DNA of 64,000 nucleotides, from contig NW_026111825.1 in assembly GCF_024679095.1 (NCBI RefSeq), positions 186,001-250,000 on the forward strand. The letters run 5' to 3'. Shown here piece after piece: positions 13,975 through 27,084 of this stretch. The DNA is from Eriocheir sinensis (lineage: Eukaryota > Arthropoda > Malacostraca > Decapoda > Varunidae). The stretch's first letter is position 1. The number at the start of each line of letters is the position of its first letter. The translations under genes were made by a program, and so were the position numbers. The notes under the pieces are model-generated. The model saw nothing but the letters and a program-made list of their open reading frames with translations. It did no database searches and was not told the DNA's origin.

Positions 13975-14827
13975 CCAAAATCCGTGGCGGGGCGGCAGGC
14001 TGTGCTCTCCCGGCGAGATTCTTCATTGGAGGCGCGAGGTTGTAGTTCGTTCAGCATCGACAAGGATCTTCAGTAACTGCGAGACATCTCTGAGCGGTGA
14101 CGTCGACCTGAAACACTCTGTAATGGATGGCATTGCCTGAAACGCTGCTAGGTGGCCCGTGTTTACAACATGGACGCCACCGCAATTTTCTTCTCCCCTG
14201 ATGCGCGAACACGAACAAAGGTGATAGGCTTTCTGCACCATCGGTGGTGTCCAACTAAGGATCACACCAGCCAACCCTCAACAAGAACGACCGCCTTGTA
14301 CCTCCCTATATGATCTGCACGGGTCTGTGTTTTGTCAGATGACATTGAATGCATTCTCCTCTGACCTGGCAGTAAAGCTGCCGACATAAACTCAACACGC
14401 CTCCATGTGGCAGCCGGCAACTATGCTGCCTCCTGAAGGCAGCTGTTGATCCGTTCCAGTTGCAGAAATAGTCTGTTAACACTTTTTACCCCGAGCTATA
14501 AACAATTTGGATATTCGTAATCAGTGATCTGTCTTGAAATTTATCAAGTGCTGTGAGAATATTTGCATATCAACAGCTTTACCGTGACCAGACCTAAACA
14601 GTCTCTTTCAGGCTGCAAGGCAGAAGAAAGAGCTTTTACATATGTTTTTACAATATTTACATTGAAAATGGTATCCTAGATCTTTTTATTAATACTCTTG
14701 TGATGTCCTTTGTGACTTATAGATAACGTCTTTTGCTGTCACCACGAGTGACCATGATGAACGACATTTCCTGATGGAATGACTAATATATTCTAAACAC
14801 GTGACTTTTAGAAACATCATCCCCCCC

Positions 14828-14830
<3 letters not shown>
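13975..14830. other. Probable 3' UTR and flanking sequence of the Wnt gene
   Basis: Moderately GC-rich sequence grading into AT-rich sequence. No further exon, RNA or repeat was recognised. Confidence 0.35.

Positions 14831-14892
<62 letters not shown>
14831..14892. repeat. (GT)n microsatellite
   Basis: About 62 bases of GT repeat, preceded by a CCCCCCC run. Confidence 0.98.
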
Positions 14893-14894
<2 letters not shown>

Positions 14895-15219
14895 GTCCGT
14901 CTGACTGCTGCAATATTTCCATGGTCCTCGTCATTTCAGGGATAAGTGATGAGATCTTTTGCTATATTTGGAATTTTACTATGTAATGATACATACATTC
15001 ATTGTTTCGATATGTCATACCAGGCGTGTTCGGCAAACAATGTTCTTGCCAGATGTATTTACATAATTTAGTCTGAGCCAGGTTGCAGCACAGGCATGAC
15101 GGACGAGACAGCAGTTTCTACAACTATTTTCTCTGGCGACTGAGATAACCAAACTAAACTAACAGTGCCTGCTTACACACGAGCCACATTCACTACATGG
15201 CTGTCCTCTGATGAAGTTT

Positions 15220-15220
<1 letters not shown>
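14893..15220. other. Non-coding sequence
   Basis: Nothing recognisable. Confidence 0.3.
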
Positions 15221-15454
<234 letters not shown>

Positions 15455-15511
15455 AATAATGCATAATAAAGCTGTAGTCAGTTGCCTTCATTGTAGATGT
15501 GTGTTAAAATG

Positions 15512-15740
15512 TGACTACTAATCCGGGTGCCTGGTTTGAATCCCGGCTAAGTAATCGGCAACCCAGCCTGCTGTTGCCTCAGCACTGCAAGCCCGGTCGA
15601 CAAACGAGTGCCCACCTGGAGAAACCTGGAGAAGGTAAGCTGTGGTTTATGCCACCTGGCCAAGTAATGAGGGAGATGAGCACCGCAGCCCAGAGCTCCA
15701 GCTATGGCAGCGTACTCCTTGAATCTCCTGGTATCTGCCT
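15512..15740 (+). mobile_element. tRNA-derived SINE copy, 5' truncated
   Basis: A B box (GGTTTGAATCC, 15533-15543) and a body with CCTGGAGAAACCTGGAGAAG and GTAAGCTGTGG match the copy at 11878-12135. The A-box half is missing or diverged. Confidence 0.55.
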
Positions 15741-16615
15741 ACTAACTGCCTAACTAACTAGTAATTAACCGTCAACTTTGATCTAACAAACTAACTATTG
15801 AGGGCTGTATTAAACTAACCATTTAACTATATAATTATAAGTAACTTATACTCGCCGCACACAATTAAGGAGGCGGAATGGGAGCCCTCACCCTCCCCCT
15901 CCCAGGGAGGGCACCATGGATAGCAGGCTGTGTGTGTGTGTGTGTGTGCGTGTTCGTGCTTGGAGGCGCCCTGAGATGTGTTATTTTGCCAATTACGGAT
16001 AACTCTCTCTCTCTTATACTCATAGCTATCAGGTGCTCCTTGCCGCTTACTCAATAATTCTGGGAACGTCTGAACACACAGGAGGGCATTTTTATGTACG
16101 AGTATGTGTATGGGAGGGGAGGACCTAAGATGGGCATTAAAGTTAAAAATAGAAACAGCTTGCTAATTTTCTTTATGGGTTCAACTAACACTTTCGAATC
16201 GGTGCTCGACCCAGGCCTGGAGCACCGCTTCACGAGGAAGTAAATCTTCATTACCGACGAGACGAGCGGCGAGGCGGCACCGCGGCTCCAGGCGGGGCGG
16301 CGGCTCCTCCGACACCCGCGTCATGCCCTTCAGCTTCCAGCAGGTGAGTCCCGAGCAGGTTTTTTCATTATGAAGCATCCTGTGCAGTCACCGTGACAGT
16401 CACGCAGCACTTGATCTTTGTTGATAGAATATTCAATGCTAATCGAATTCAGGTGGACGCTAATATGTTTGAATAATTATATTTGTATTTAGATGTTTTT
16501 GATAAGATTTGACAATGTTAGCACAGATTGAAAAAGTACGCATGACTAAGATTCAAGTGTCCGAATTTTTAAGCTTTTCTACACGTGTCATTCTCAATCA
16601 GGCTTGTTTATGCGT

Positions 16616-16662
<47 letters not shown>

Positions 16663-16860
16663 CTATATATGACGTTATGTTGTCATGGCAACTGTTCCAA
16701 CCAAATACCTAACAAGCCAACAGTAATGAATGTTGACTATTCAATCAGTAAATCAGCGGAACGAGGCACGCCGGATGGTGTTATTAACCGTTAAATAATA
16801 TGAATGAATCCAGTAGTTTACTTAATAGGTAGTCTATATGTTAATAAGAAAACATCACGC
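15741..16860. other. Non-coding sequence with a possible isolated exon and a (CA)n tract
   Basis: A GC-rich island at 16190-16347 ends in TTCCAGCAG followed by GTGAGT, a strong donor, and reads SSDTRVMPFSFQQ in one plus frame. No family was recognised and other frames contain stops. A (CA)n tract lies at 16615-16660 and a short GT tract at 15928-15947. The rest shows nothing. Confidence 0.3.
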
Positions 16861-17616
16861 TTCACGCTGACAAGCCTTATTCTCGAAAATATCTTATCCG
16901 TTCACTATAGTTCGACTTTAATATTTGAACTTTGTATATTAGGAAATTTGTCAATCTCTTTCTTGGCACAATGTTAATAGATTAACATTCTAATGATCGT
17001 CAGACGGGAACATCCTCCATTCAGTCCTTACCCCCCTACACACACACCGGTACACGCGCGATAAGGAAGGAAACTCGCAGAGGCCTAATTTCCATATTCA
17101 AGCAGCCTTTGTTTCCTCTTCTGAACACACACTGAGAGATCCAGTACGATCATTTGCTGTGTTGTGGCACCTCTCCAGGCGACTGAGAGCCTAATAACAA
17201 CACCCAGACAAGTCACTACGCGAGATGCCGTGCGGCGAACGGGAAACTGAACCGGTGGTTGAAGCTTCGGTTCGTGGGTAGTTGCTAGATGTCTGGTAAT
17301 CAAGAATTCTAGAAGGCTCTACATCCAAGCATGGGGACTATGTAGTATCCTTGCAGTTAACAGACCACAGTCTTGCAGATGCACTGGCGAGGTAATGTGC
17401 CTGGCCTTGCGTTAAACTGTAGTCCTCCCTCCCGGCCCATCATAATTTGCTGACCGCATGGGTGAGTGGCACCTCTTCCATCATTTTGCTGCCGATATGT
17501 GCTCAAAAATAAAGCAAAAAACACCACAACGCGACTTAATTAATTAGGGATGCAGACATATGGGTGAGTTTAAGACATTCCCAGAACACTAACAGACCGT
17601 CGTGTCCCGTACATCG

Positions 17617-17653
<37 letters not shown>

Positions 17654-18079
17654 ACTGGTGACTGTAGCTCAGCGGTGCGTCAGTGAACGGTTTATATCAA
17701 GGGTAGGCAAGCCTTGGCTCAGATGTCGGGGTGCAGCGGCGAGGCCCCAGTGAGTCGATTTGTTGCCACGCTGTTACCCTTTCCTTGTCAGTATATTTTA
17801 TTTCCTGAATATGCTTTTCATTTATAAATGGTGTGTGAAAAACACCATAAAAGAAAACCTTTCTAGAATAAATGTTTTTATACAATAACACAGCCTGGAA
17901 GGATTGTCTAGCATATAGGCTATTCCTTTTCTCCACATAGGTATATCACACAGGTATATACTTTTTTATATACCCCCAGCAGACGAGCGGCTGAACAGAC
18001 ACTCCCCGGGATGACTGAACGACAGCCAGGCTGGACTGAATGATCCAGCAGTTGCTGCAGGTTAGTGATTGTCACTGCT

Positions 18080-18129
<50 letters not shown>

Positions 18130-19371
18130 AACACAAACGTATGGAAGTGGATTTTCTATAGGTAGGTAGACTGATAAATAGGTAGACCTAACCAGGTGAA
18201 AATATTAATATATAAATCTAATTACACAAAGAATAAGATTTTTACCCTAGTATATATTTTGCTTATTGTTCATTATCTTCATTTGCATGAAATGCTGAGC
18301 AGCCATTATGAAGGTGTATCGAGGGAGGGAGATAGTTATCTAATCATTGCCCTGGGTTATCAGTGATCCTGATCATGGGCTGCATTTCGTTCGTGTGAAT
18401 AGGCCAGCTGGGTCGTGTCTAGGCAGGGACATTTTGAACAGTGGAATCTTTACTGCGACACGGACCAAAGTTAGCATCGTGATTGCTGTTTACCTGTTTG
18501 GGTCTTGCATATGACATATTGACATGCACTGCTGGCCTTCTATCCCGTACAATGCATGTTTATTCCCAGAGGATAGTAACTAGATGGTTAGGTACTTGTT
18601 GCCAGGGACCGACACTTGAGTGGCAATCCGGGGGTCAGGACTCAGGAGTGGGCTGACAGGTCAAATTTGGCACAGTTAAATTGCATAAGTTAATTGGCTC
18701 GAATTTTGAACACGACAATGTTATCAAATTTATTAGTGTGGTGACGCAACCTTAATAATTGTTCAAACACCATAGATGTGCCTAGCCTGGGCCATCCTGT
18801 CTGATCATTTATAATTATATGGGCCATTAAGTATTAGACGGACCAGTCAGAGGGCAATAACTAATATATTTGACTCCTTAACCTTTGCAAATGGTAACTT
18901 AAAAACAATATGTTGCAGTTTGTCATAGTTCCCAAACAAGGGCCTTTTGAGTGTATTTTGTTAGTGAAACTATTATAAATACAAGTATTGCTGCATGTCA
19001 CTTCCTGGTGACTGTATTCCTAGTAATACTGACGGCATACAGGCTTTGAAGGAGGGTCATTAGTTTTCTTCATATTTATCTTCAGACCTGAATACTTTCA
19101 AACTGTGTAATCTCCTTGATATTTTTATTTCAAAATAATTCAGTAAGACTATAGCAACAGTAGTTGTGGAGGAACAACACAGAACCTGATGATTGGTTAG
19201 AGAATGAATATGATGAAAACCAGAGTTTACCTTCCCAGGTTTCCATTTATCAAGCATCCTGAAAGGGAGGATGAACAGGGCACACATTCAGGAGACCGTG
19301 GGAAGTAGACTTTGGGTAACCTGCACGGTACACAGCCTTTATGTGAATGTGTTCCTGCCCACCAACATTTA
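16861..19371. repeat. Tandem segmental duplication, copy A (2.5 kb)
   Basis: The segment begins TTCACGCTGACAAGCC and repeats at an offset of 2,511 bases from 19372. It contains CA/GT tracts at 17620-17650 and 18083-18127. No protein or RNA family was recognised; a 72-codon minus-strand frame (17085-17303) is identical in both copies but has no motif. A polymerase III A-box-like TAGCTCAGCGG at 17665 lacks a B box. Confidence 0.92.
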
Positions 19372-20574
19372 TTCACGCTGACAAGCCTTATTCTCGAAAA
19401 CTCGACTTTATATTTGAATTGTATATTAGGATATTTGTCAACTTTTTTCTGGCACAATGTTAATAGATTAACATTCTAATGATCGTCAGACGGGACCATC
19501 CTCCATTCAGTCCTTTGGGCCCCCCTACACACACACCGCGTACAAGGGCGATAAGGAAGGAAATCCGCAGAGGGCTAATTTCCATATTCAAGCAGCCTTT
19601 GTTTCCTCTTCTGAACACACACTGAGAGATCCAGTACGATCATTTGCTGTGTTGTGGCACCTCTCCAGGCGACTGAGAGCCTAATAACAACACCCAGGCA
19701 AGTCACTACGCGAGATGCCGTGCGGCGAACGGGAAACTGAACCGGTGGTTGAAGCTTCGGTTCGTGGGTAGTTGCTAGATGTCTGGTAATCAAGAATTCT
19801 AGAAGGCTCTACATCCAAACATGGGGACTATCATCCGACTATGTAGTATCCTTGCAGTTAACAGACCACAGTCTTGCAGATGCACTGGCGAGGTAATGTG
19901 CCTGGCCTTGCGTTAAACTGTAGTCCTGCCTCCCGGCCCATCATAATTTGCTGACTGCATGGGTGAGTGGCACCTCTTCCATCATTTTGCTGCCGATATG
20001 TGCTCAAAAATAAAGCAAAAAAACACCACAACGCGACTTAATTAATTAGGGATGCAGACATATGGGTGAGTTTAAGACATTCCCTGGACACTAACAGACA
20101 GTCGTGTCCCGTACATCGATGTGTGTGTGTGTGTGTGTGTGAGACTGGTGACTGTAGCTCAGCGGTGCGTCAGTGAACGGTTTATATCAAGGGTAGGCAA
20201 GCCTCCTTGGCTCAGATGTCGGGGTGCAGCGGGCGAGGCCCCAGTGAGTCGATTTGTTGCCACGCTGTTACCCTTTCCTTGTCAGTATATTTTATTTCCT
20301 GAATATGCTTTTCATTTATAAATGGTGTGTGAAAAAATCCATAAAAGAAAACCTTTCTAGAATAAATGTTTTTTATACAATAACACAGCCTGGAAGGATT
20401 GTCTAGCATATAGGCTATTCCTTTTCTCCACATAGGTATATCACACAGGTATATACTTTTTTATATACCCCCAGCAGACGAGCGGCTGAACAGACACTCC
20501 CCGGGATGTCTGAACGACAGCCAGGCTGGACTGAATGATCCAGCAGTTGCTGCAGGTTAGTGATTGTCACTGCT

Positions 20575-20610
<36 letters not shown>

Positions 20611-21954
20611 AACACAAACGTATGGAAGTGGATTTTCTATAGGTAGGTAGACTGATAAAGAGGTAGACCTAACCAGGTGAAAATATTAATATATAAATCT
20701 AATTACACAAAGAATAAGATTTTTACCCTAGTATATATTTTGCTTATTGTTCATTATCTTCATTTGCATGAAATGCTGAGCAGCCATTATGAAGGTGTAT
20801 CGAGGGAGGGAGATAGTTAATTAGTCATTGCCCTGGGTTATCAGTGATCCTGATCATGGGCTGCATTTCGTTCGTATGAATAGGCCAGCTGGGTCGTGTG
20901 TCTAGGCAGGGACATTTTGGAACAGTGGAATCTTTACTGCGACACGGACCAAAGTTAGCATCGCGATTGCTGTTTACCTGTTTGGGTTTTGGCATATGAC
21001 ATATTGACATGCACTGCTGGCCTTCTATCCTGTACAATGCATGCTTATTCCCAGAGGATAGTAACTAATGGTTAGGTACTTGTTGCCAGGGACCGACACT
21101 TGAGTGGCAATCCGGGGGTCAGGACTCAGGAGTGGGCTGGACAGGTCAAATTTGGCACAGTTGCACCATAAGTTAATTGGCTCGAATTTTGAACACGACA
21201 ATGTTAGCAAATTTATTAGTGTGGTGACGCAACCTTAATAATTGTTCACAACACCATAGATGTGCCTAACCTGGGCCATCCCGTCTGATCATTTATAATT
21301 ATATGGGCCATTAAGTATTAGACGGACCAGTCAGAGGGCAATAACTAATAATATTTGACTCCTTAACTTTTGCAAATGGTAACTTAAAAACAATATGTTG
21401 CAGTTTGTCATAGTTCCCAAACAAGGGCCTTTTGAGTGTATTTTTGTTAGTGAAACAAAAGCAATATGTTGCAGTTTGTCATAGTTCCCAAACAAGGGCC
21501 TTTTGAGTGTATTTTTGTTAGTGAAACTATTATAAATACAAGTATTGCTGCATGTCACTCCTGGTGACTGTATTCCTAGTAATACTGACGGCATACAGGC
21601 TTTGAAGGAGGGTCATTAGTTTTCTTCATATTTATCTTCAGACCTGAATATTTTCAAACTGTGTAATCTCCTTGATATTTTTTTTTCAATTCAGTAAGAC
21701 TATAGCAACAGTAGTTGTGGAGGAACAACACAGAACCTGATGATTGGTTAGAGAATGAATATGATGAAAACCAGAGTTTACCTTCCCCAGGTTTCCATTT
21801 ATCAAGCATCCTGAAAGGGAGGATGAACAGCTAGGTGGGCTGAGTTTTTAACACAGGCACACACATTCAGGAGACCGTGGGAAGTAGACTTTGGGTAACC
21901 CGCATGGTGCACAGCCTTTATGTGAATGTGTTCCTGCCCGCCAACATTTATTCA
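19372..21954. repeat. Tandem segmental duplication, copy B (2.58 kb)
   Basis: This copy is nearly identical to copy A, with shorter GT/CA tracts (20120-20141, 20576-20608), the loss of about 20 bases near 19403, and a private internal 71-72-base duplication at 21387-21527. The junction of A and B falls exactly at ATTTATTCACGCTG, and copy B ends at ATTTATTCAGG, so the endpoints share only a few bases. Confidence 0.92.
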
Positions 21955-22777
21955 GGCTTTGGGAATTCTGATTCTGAAAGCATTTTGTATATACTTGAGC
22001 TACTTTATTAAACTCAAGTATAGGAATTTCTGAACTAATTATAAGGTCTTTTCAAAGGCTTCTCATCATGATTTACTCCTACACATTTCGTTTTCCTTAT
22101 TTAGTTATCTACAGTTACACTGGGACTTTCCAAATACAGCAACACATACTCGCCACCTTCCTCTTGGCCACCCTGACTGTTGTACAATTCCATGAAGGTA
22201 AATTCTTTAAGTACGTAACTACCTCTTCCATATTATTTGTGACATTCACAAGAGCAAACAACTGGTATCTGCCAATGCCCAGTCTACTGGTTGTGTTCAT
22301 GTTTCTGCTGTTCTTCCAGCTTGTCCTTGTTAAATTTAGATTAGATATCAAACAGTTTTAAGCTCAGTTATCCCAGCTCTGTAATCTACGTAGTTTTTTC
22401 CTAATCTTTGTACTCCATCAGGTTTTCTGTTTCATTTGTTTACTGCCACTGATCATGGGTACTTTCCCAGGAACATCAGTCAGTTTGCCATTTGCTTTTC
22501 TTATATTTCCTCCAATCACATTAATTAGAAATTCTGATTATACAAATTGATTTAATAAGCCATTTCCCTGAGCATAGGGATAGTGGAGTGTTGCTACTTA
22601 TGTGACCAAAATTGGTAAGGAATATATGAATAGGTCTAAGATTAACAAAAAAAAAAAAGTCAGTGGCTCTGGAGAAGAACTGGAACAATTATAAAATAAA
22701 ACAAGATTAATTATCCCATCAGTATATTAATGAATAACAAATGCATTAGTAAAACCTTTGTAACAATTAAATTAAAG
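21955..22777. other. Non-coding AT-rich sequence
   Basis: Open frames on both strands at 22068-22361 overlap each other and carry no motif. Nothing else was recognised. Confidence 0.35.
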
Positions 22778-25270
22778 CAGGGGTCGGCAGCCTTTTGAAC
22801 ATAGAGTGCCAAGTCTAATTAATGCCTTTTCTTTTACTACCTTGCGTGCCAGGTGTTATTTTTTCCCACATTATAAAGCGTATGTCCTATGGAAATTGAG
22901 ATCATAATCATAGACATAGACTCATAGAGTATGTAGTGACCATTATAACTAAAGTAAAGTGTATTTTCCTGCACATGTATAACATAGATGCTACCTTTTT
23001 GTAGCAATTAGCATTCCTTGTAACTAAAAATATATTTTTATTTTATTTTAAATTTATACTCACAATATTAATGCGATCCTTGCCCTTGCTTCCCTTTGGC
23101 CAAAGTTGAAATTTCAGGTGAGTATCTGGACACCTTGAGCTTCACACAACCGTCAGAATGATCCGTTGTAAGCTTGCTGCGATGGGGGTTGAGGATGTGC
23201 CTCATGTGTAAAAATATCTGCTCACATTGATATGTAGATCCAAATGCTCATAGCAATGCAAAAGCTACCTTCTTCATGCAATTTAATTTATCAGGCAGTG
23301 AGGTCCAGGAACTTAATATGGAGGCTGCATGATCATTCATACTAGTTTCCAATATTTCTCGAAGATCTTTAAATTTAGCTGACCACAATTATGAGGCCTG
23401 AAGGTCAGTCAACTGCATTTCCAACTCCTCAGTTTCCATCCACTCAAAGAGAGACTCGTCCAACTCACTGTCTTTAAAGGTGTCTGGTCTGATTAAAACG
23501 AAAACACTGGGCCAGTGTGTTGAAATCTTGAAATCTGATTGAGGACCTGACTTTAATTCTTGTATGTACACCTGAAGATCAGTAGTGTTGACAGGATGAA
23601 TTGCAGACAAGCTCTTCAAGTTTTTGAAGTAACGGAAAGAACCAGTTTTGATATCTGATGAGTAAACTGCAAGCCTTGCAACAAATGCCTTCCAAATATC
23701 ATACAACCATCACTGTTTTTCCTGCACCTTGCAAGATAAGATTGAGGTCATTTAGATGTTTGGTGATGTCTGAGAGAAACATAAGTTTCACAGTCCAGTC
23801 TCTGTCCTCCAGCTCAGGATAGTCTTGGCCTTTTTCTGATAAAAAAAAATCTTCATTTCATCAAAGCATTCCACAAACCTCTCCAATACCTTCCCACAGC
23901 TTAACCACCTAACACTGCTGTGCAAGGGTATATCTTTGTAAGCACTGTCCGCCTCTTCAAGGAAAGCTTGAAACTGCTCAGTGTAAGAGAAGAGTGTGCA
24001 ACAAGAAAACTCACTACTTTTGTAACAGTAGCATCACTTTGTTGAGATCCGAGCTCCAGATCTTGGCACATAAATTTTCTTGATGAATTATGCAGTGCAA
24101 TTTCAGAATGGGGTGTCCAATTTTATCCTCAACCATCTTAGTAAAACCCTTGTTTTTTCCTACCATGGCAGGGGCACCATCCGTTGTAACTGCAAAAATC
24201 TTTCTTATGTCAACCCCTCTGTCCTCAAAATGATCAGTGAATGTCTTCAGTATGTCCTCTCCCTTGGTAGTGCCACACATAGGTTTAAGACAGCACAGCT
24301 CCTCGTGTATCTCTGTGTCACTATACCTGGCAAAACAGCCAAGCGGGGAATGTCATTTATATCCACGCTTTCATCCAGGGCCACACTGAACACAGGTGTA
24401 GTTGTTAAAGCAACAGTTTGTTGCTCACTTACATTAGCAGCCATTTCAGAAATACGTCTCTCCACGGTCCTAGCTGAGAGTCATGTCTTTATCCTTGAGA
24501 TGATCATGTGTTTGTTTGATATGCCATCAACAACACCTCAGAGCACTCTAGGAAAGCTGCTTTATAAAATCTCCATCAGTAAAAGGCTTTCCATGCTTGG
24601 AAATACACAGAGCTTGTTTGTAACTGGCCTCAGTTGCATTGTTTTTGTTAGCACTTAAACACATTACTTTGTTTCTCATAGCGCGATACTGCTTTCTTAA
24701 TCGCTGCAGCCTTGTCTGTACTGTCCTTGAAAGTCTTCTCGTGTCTTGTTTCAAAGTGTCTTTTAACACTCGATGTGCGGCACACGACATTCTCGCAGCA
24801 GAGAGCACACACAGCACGATCATTCTGCTGAATAAATCCAAAGTCATTTGTCCATGATGACTGAAATGATCGGACATCAAGCTTGACTTTTTTTCGCAGT
24901 AGCCATGGCGACAGTAACCAGAGTGTCACCACGGCGGCTAAATAGTTACTGAAGCAGAATAGAACGTTGCCGCTGCGTGACTGATGCGTCAGCAGCGGCA
25001 ACGTGTCTCATACTCGTTTACATCTCGTTGTACTCACGTATTCTCATCGCGGGTACGAAACATTTTCGTTTTAATTCAATGTATCATAGGAAAAAATGAT
25101 TTAAAATCGTTCGAAAACTTAAACTGTGATAAAAGTAAGGATGTACGATCTCGCTCTCTCATTATTCTGTTTTTTATCTTTTTCTTTGCTTCTTCGAATC
25201 ACGTGGCGTGCCATAGGCAAGCACTCTGCGTGCCAAGTCTGGCACGCGTGCCAAAGGTTGCCGACCCCTG
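22778..25270 (-). mobile_element. hAT transposon with terminal inverted repeats
   Basis: The left end reads CAGGGGTCGGCAGCCTTTT and the right end, reverse-complemented, CAGGGGTCGGCAACCTTT, so about 18 bases match with one difference. Sub-terminal GTGCCAAGTCT motifs are shared too. A transposase coding region fills the inside on the minus strand. The eight flanking bases on the left (AATTAAAG) and right (GTAGCCTC) do not match, so no target-site duplication is visible. The 2.5-kb length suits a full-length element. Confidence 0.85.
23065..25001 (-). pseudogene. hAT transposase (ZBED5/GTF2IRD2-like), frameshifted
   Basis: Minus-strand segments in order show: a BED-type zinc finger (CALCCENVVCRTSSVKRHFET, near 24800-24750); FSVALDESVDINDIPRLAV (first catalytic Asp block, near 24390); FAVTTDGAPAMVGKNKGF (second Asp block, near 24190); LKLHCIIHQENLCAKIW; a central segment at 23389-23706; and a C-terminal dimerisation-like block, SSWTSLPDKLN ... 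CEQIFLHMRHILNPHRSKLT, near 23300-23160. This matches the group related to vertebrate ZBED5/GTF2IRD2/SCAND3 proteins. Several stops and frameshifts separate the segments, so the copy appears inactive unless the breaks are sequencing errors. The expected role is cut-and-paste transposition in the nucleus. Confidence 0.85.
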
Positions 25271-25737
25271 GTAGCCTCTTCACATTGTTTAGGTTCTGTA
25301 ATATAAAAAGGAGACTATCCCCGTGGACTGTATCCACTCAGCGTGTGACGAGCTGCGGCGTAGGGGACGTGATGGACTGCGCCTCCACTTACGTGTGTTG
25401 TTATTCCAGTCTAGACGTGTTATTCATAACATTTCCGATGCTCAATAGAGTAACCCGAGCACACGGAGGCATAAACATTATGAAATGTATGTCCTTTATA
25501 TGCTTCACAGAGCACGCCTACTCCTCATGCGTATTAACCTGTTTCATATCTACATGTTGCTGCAGAGATGAATGAATACATGAATGAATGTGCTAACCAA
25601 ATCCAGTTTTAACTTGTTTTATAGTTACGTTTCATATACGCACGTTGTTAGACAGAAAGAAAGGGAAGTCTCACACCACTGTTCTCCAGCACTCTGTGCT
25701 CCTTCTTGCATAATGTCATTGTGTGTCCTCTGAAGTT
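25271..25737. other. Non-coding sequence
   Basis: An open plus-strand frame covers 25126-25575, but half of it is antisense to the hAT end and it has no motif. Nothing else was recognised. Confidence 0.3.
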
Positions 25738-26585
25738 GTTTGCACTTCACTTTTGTACATTGCGCGTGCTGGCAGAACTGTGAGTGAAGATGTGCCGGTC
25801 TGCAGGATGTTTGCACTTCACTTTTGTATATTGCGCGTGCTGGCAGAACTGTGAGTGAAGATGTGCCGGTCTGCAGGATGTTACCACTTCACTTTTGTAT
25901 ATTGCGCGTGCTGGCAGAACTGTGAGTGAAGATGTGCCGGTCTGCAGGATGTTACCACTTCACTTTTGTATATTGCGCGTGCTGGCAGAACTGTGAGTGA
26001 AGATGTGCCGGTCTGCAGGATGTTACCACTTCACTTTTGTATATTGCGCGTGCTGGCAGAACTGTGAGTGAAGATGTGCCGGTCTGCAGGATGTTTGCAC
26101 TTCACTTTTGTATATTGCGCGTGCTGGCAGAACTGTGAGTGAAGATGTGCCGGTCTGCTGGATGTTACCACTTCACTTTTGTATATTGCGCGTGCTGGCA
26201 GAACTGTGAGTGAAGATGTGCCGGTCTGCAGGATGTTACCACTTCACTTTTGTATATTGCGCGTGCTGGCAGAACTGTGAGTGAAGATGTGCCGGTCTGC
26301 TGGATGTTACCACTTCACTTTTGTATATTGCACGTGCTGGCAGAACTGTGAGTGAAGATGTGCCGGTCTGCTGGATGTTACCACTTCACTTTTGTATATT
26401 GCGCGTGCTGGCAGAACTGTGAGTGAAGATGTGCCGGTCTGCTGGATGTTACCACTTCACTTTTGTATATTGCGCGTGCTGGCAGAACTGTGAGTGAAGA
26501 TGTGCCCGTCTGCAGGATGTTACCACTTCACTTTTGTATATTGCGCGTGCTGGCAGAACTGGAGACGTGCCGGTCTGCTGGACGT
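25738..26585. repeat. 71-bp minisatellite, 12 copies
   Basis: The unit begins with CACTTCACTTTTGTATATTG and includes GCGCGTGCTGGCAGAACTG and GATGTGCCGGTCTGC. Copies start near 25743, then every 71 bases to 26524. Two variant positions (TTTGCAC/TTACCAC and TGCAGG/TGCTGG) are distributed in a mosaic, showing gene-conversion-like spread. The last copy is truncated. There are no variable spacers, so it is not a CRISPR array. Confidence 0.95.
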
Positions 26586-26773
26586 TTGTTTTTGTATAGT
26601 ATATATGAGCGGTGATGTGTGGGATATGTGGAAGCACTCCAGCTATTGTAGTTTCGTTGATGTGGCAACGCCCCCGCGAGGAACATGATAAGAGACGGGT
26701 GATCATAGCGGCGGCGAGTGCACGATGGTTCGGGGAGAGGCGAGGCTGAGCCTTTTTGGGCGAGTGCAGAGTG

Positions 26774-26865
26774 CAGACGCTGCTGTGTTCCCGAGGAGTG
26801 CGAGACTGAGACTGTTCAGACGCTGCGGTGTTCCCGAGGAGTGCGAGACTGAGACTGTTTGGGCC
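26774..26865. repeat. Short tandem duplication (about 46 bp, two copies)
   Basis: GACGCTGCTGTGTTCCCGAG followed by GAGTGCGAGACTGAGACTG occurs twice in succession, in a GC-rich island that continues to about 27350. Confidence 0.8.
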
Positions 26866-27084
26866 AGCACAGAGGAGCGATGCAGAGTGTGTTGGAAGGA
26901 GGATACCGAGGACACGAGATGCCAGGGCGGAGAGGAGGAGGAGCTTCGTGGACGCAACAGAGGAGCTACGCCACGCACTCCGGGCGGCACTCTGCAGCGG
27001 TGAGCGTGGGAAGCCTCCAGGGCCACTCTGGCATCACACTCCTCGCCGCTCCGCCCTCTGCTGCCCCTGAAGGCGTGCTCCAGG

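Noticed and set aside
16190..16347. Exon with a strong donor after TTCCAGCAG
   Set aside because: No frame gives a recognisable motif and two of three frames contain stops. It is kept only as a note in the gap entry.
17660..17700. tRNA or SINE head at TAGCTCAGCGG (also in the duplicate near 20155)
   Set aside because: The A-box match has no B box at the proper distance and no cloverleaf.
24080..24658. 192-codon plus-strand frame
   Set aside because: It is antisense to the conserved hAT transposase blocks.
25738..26585. CRISPR-like array
   Set aside because: Units are contiguous 71-bp repeats with no unique spacers, in a eukaryotic context.
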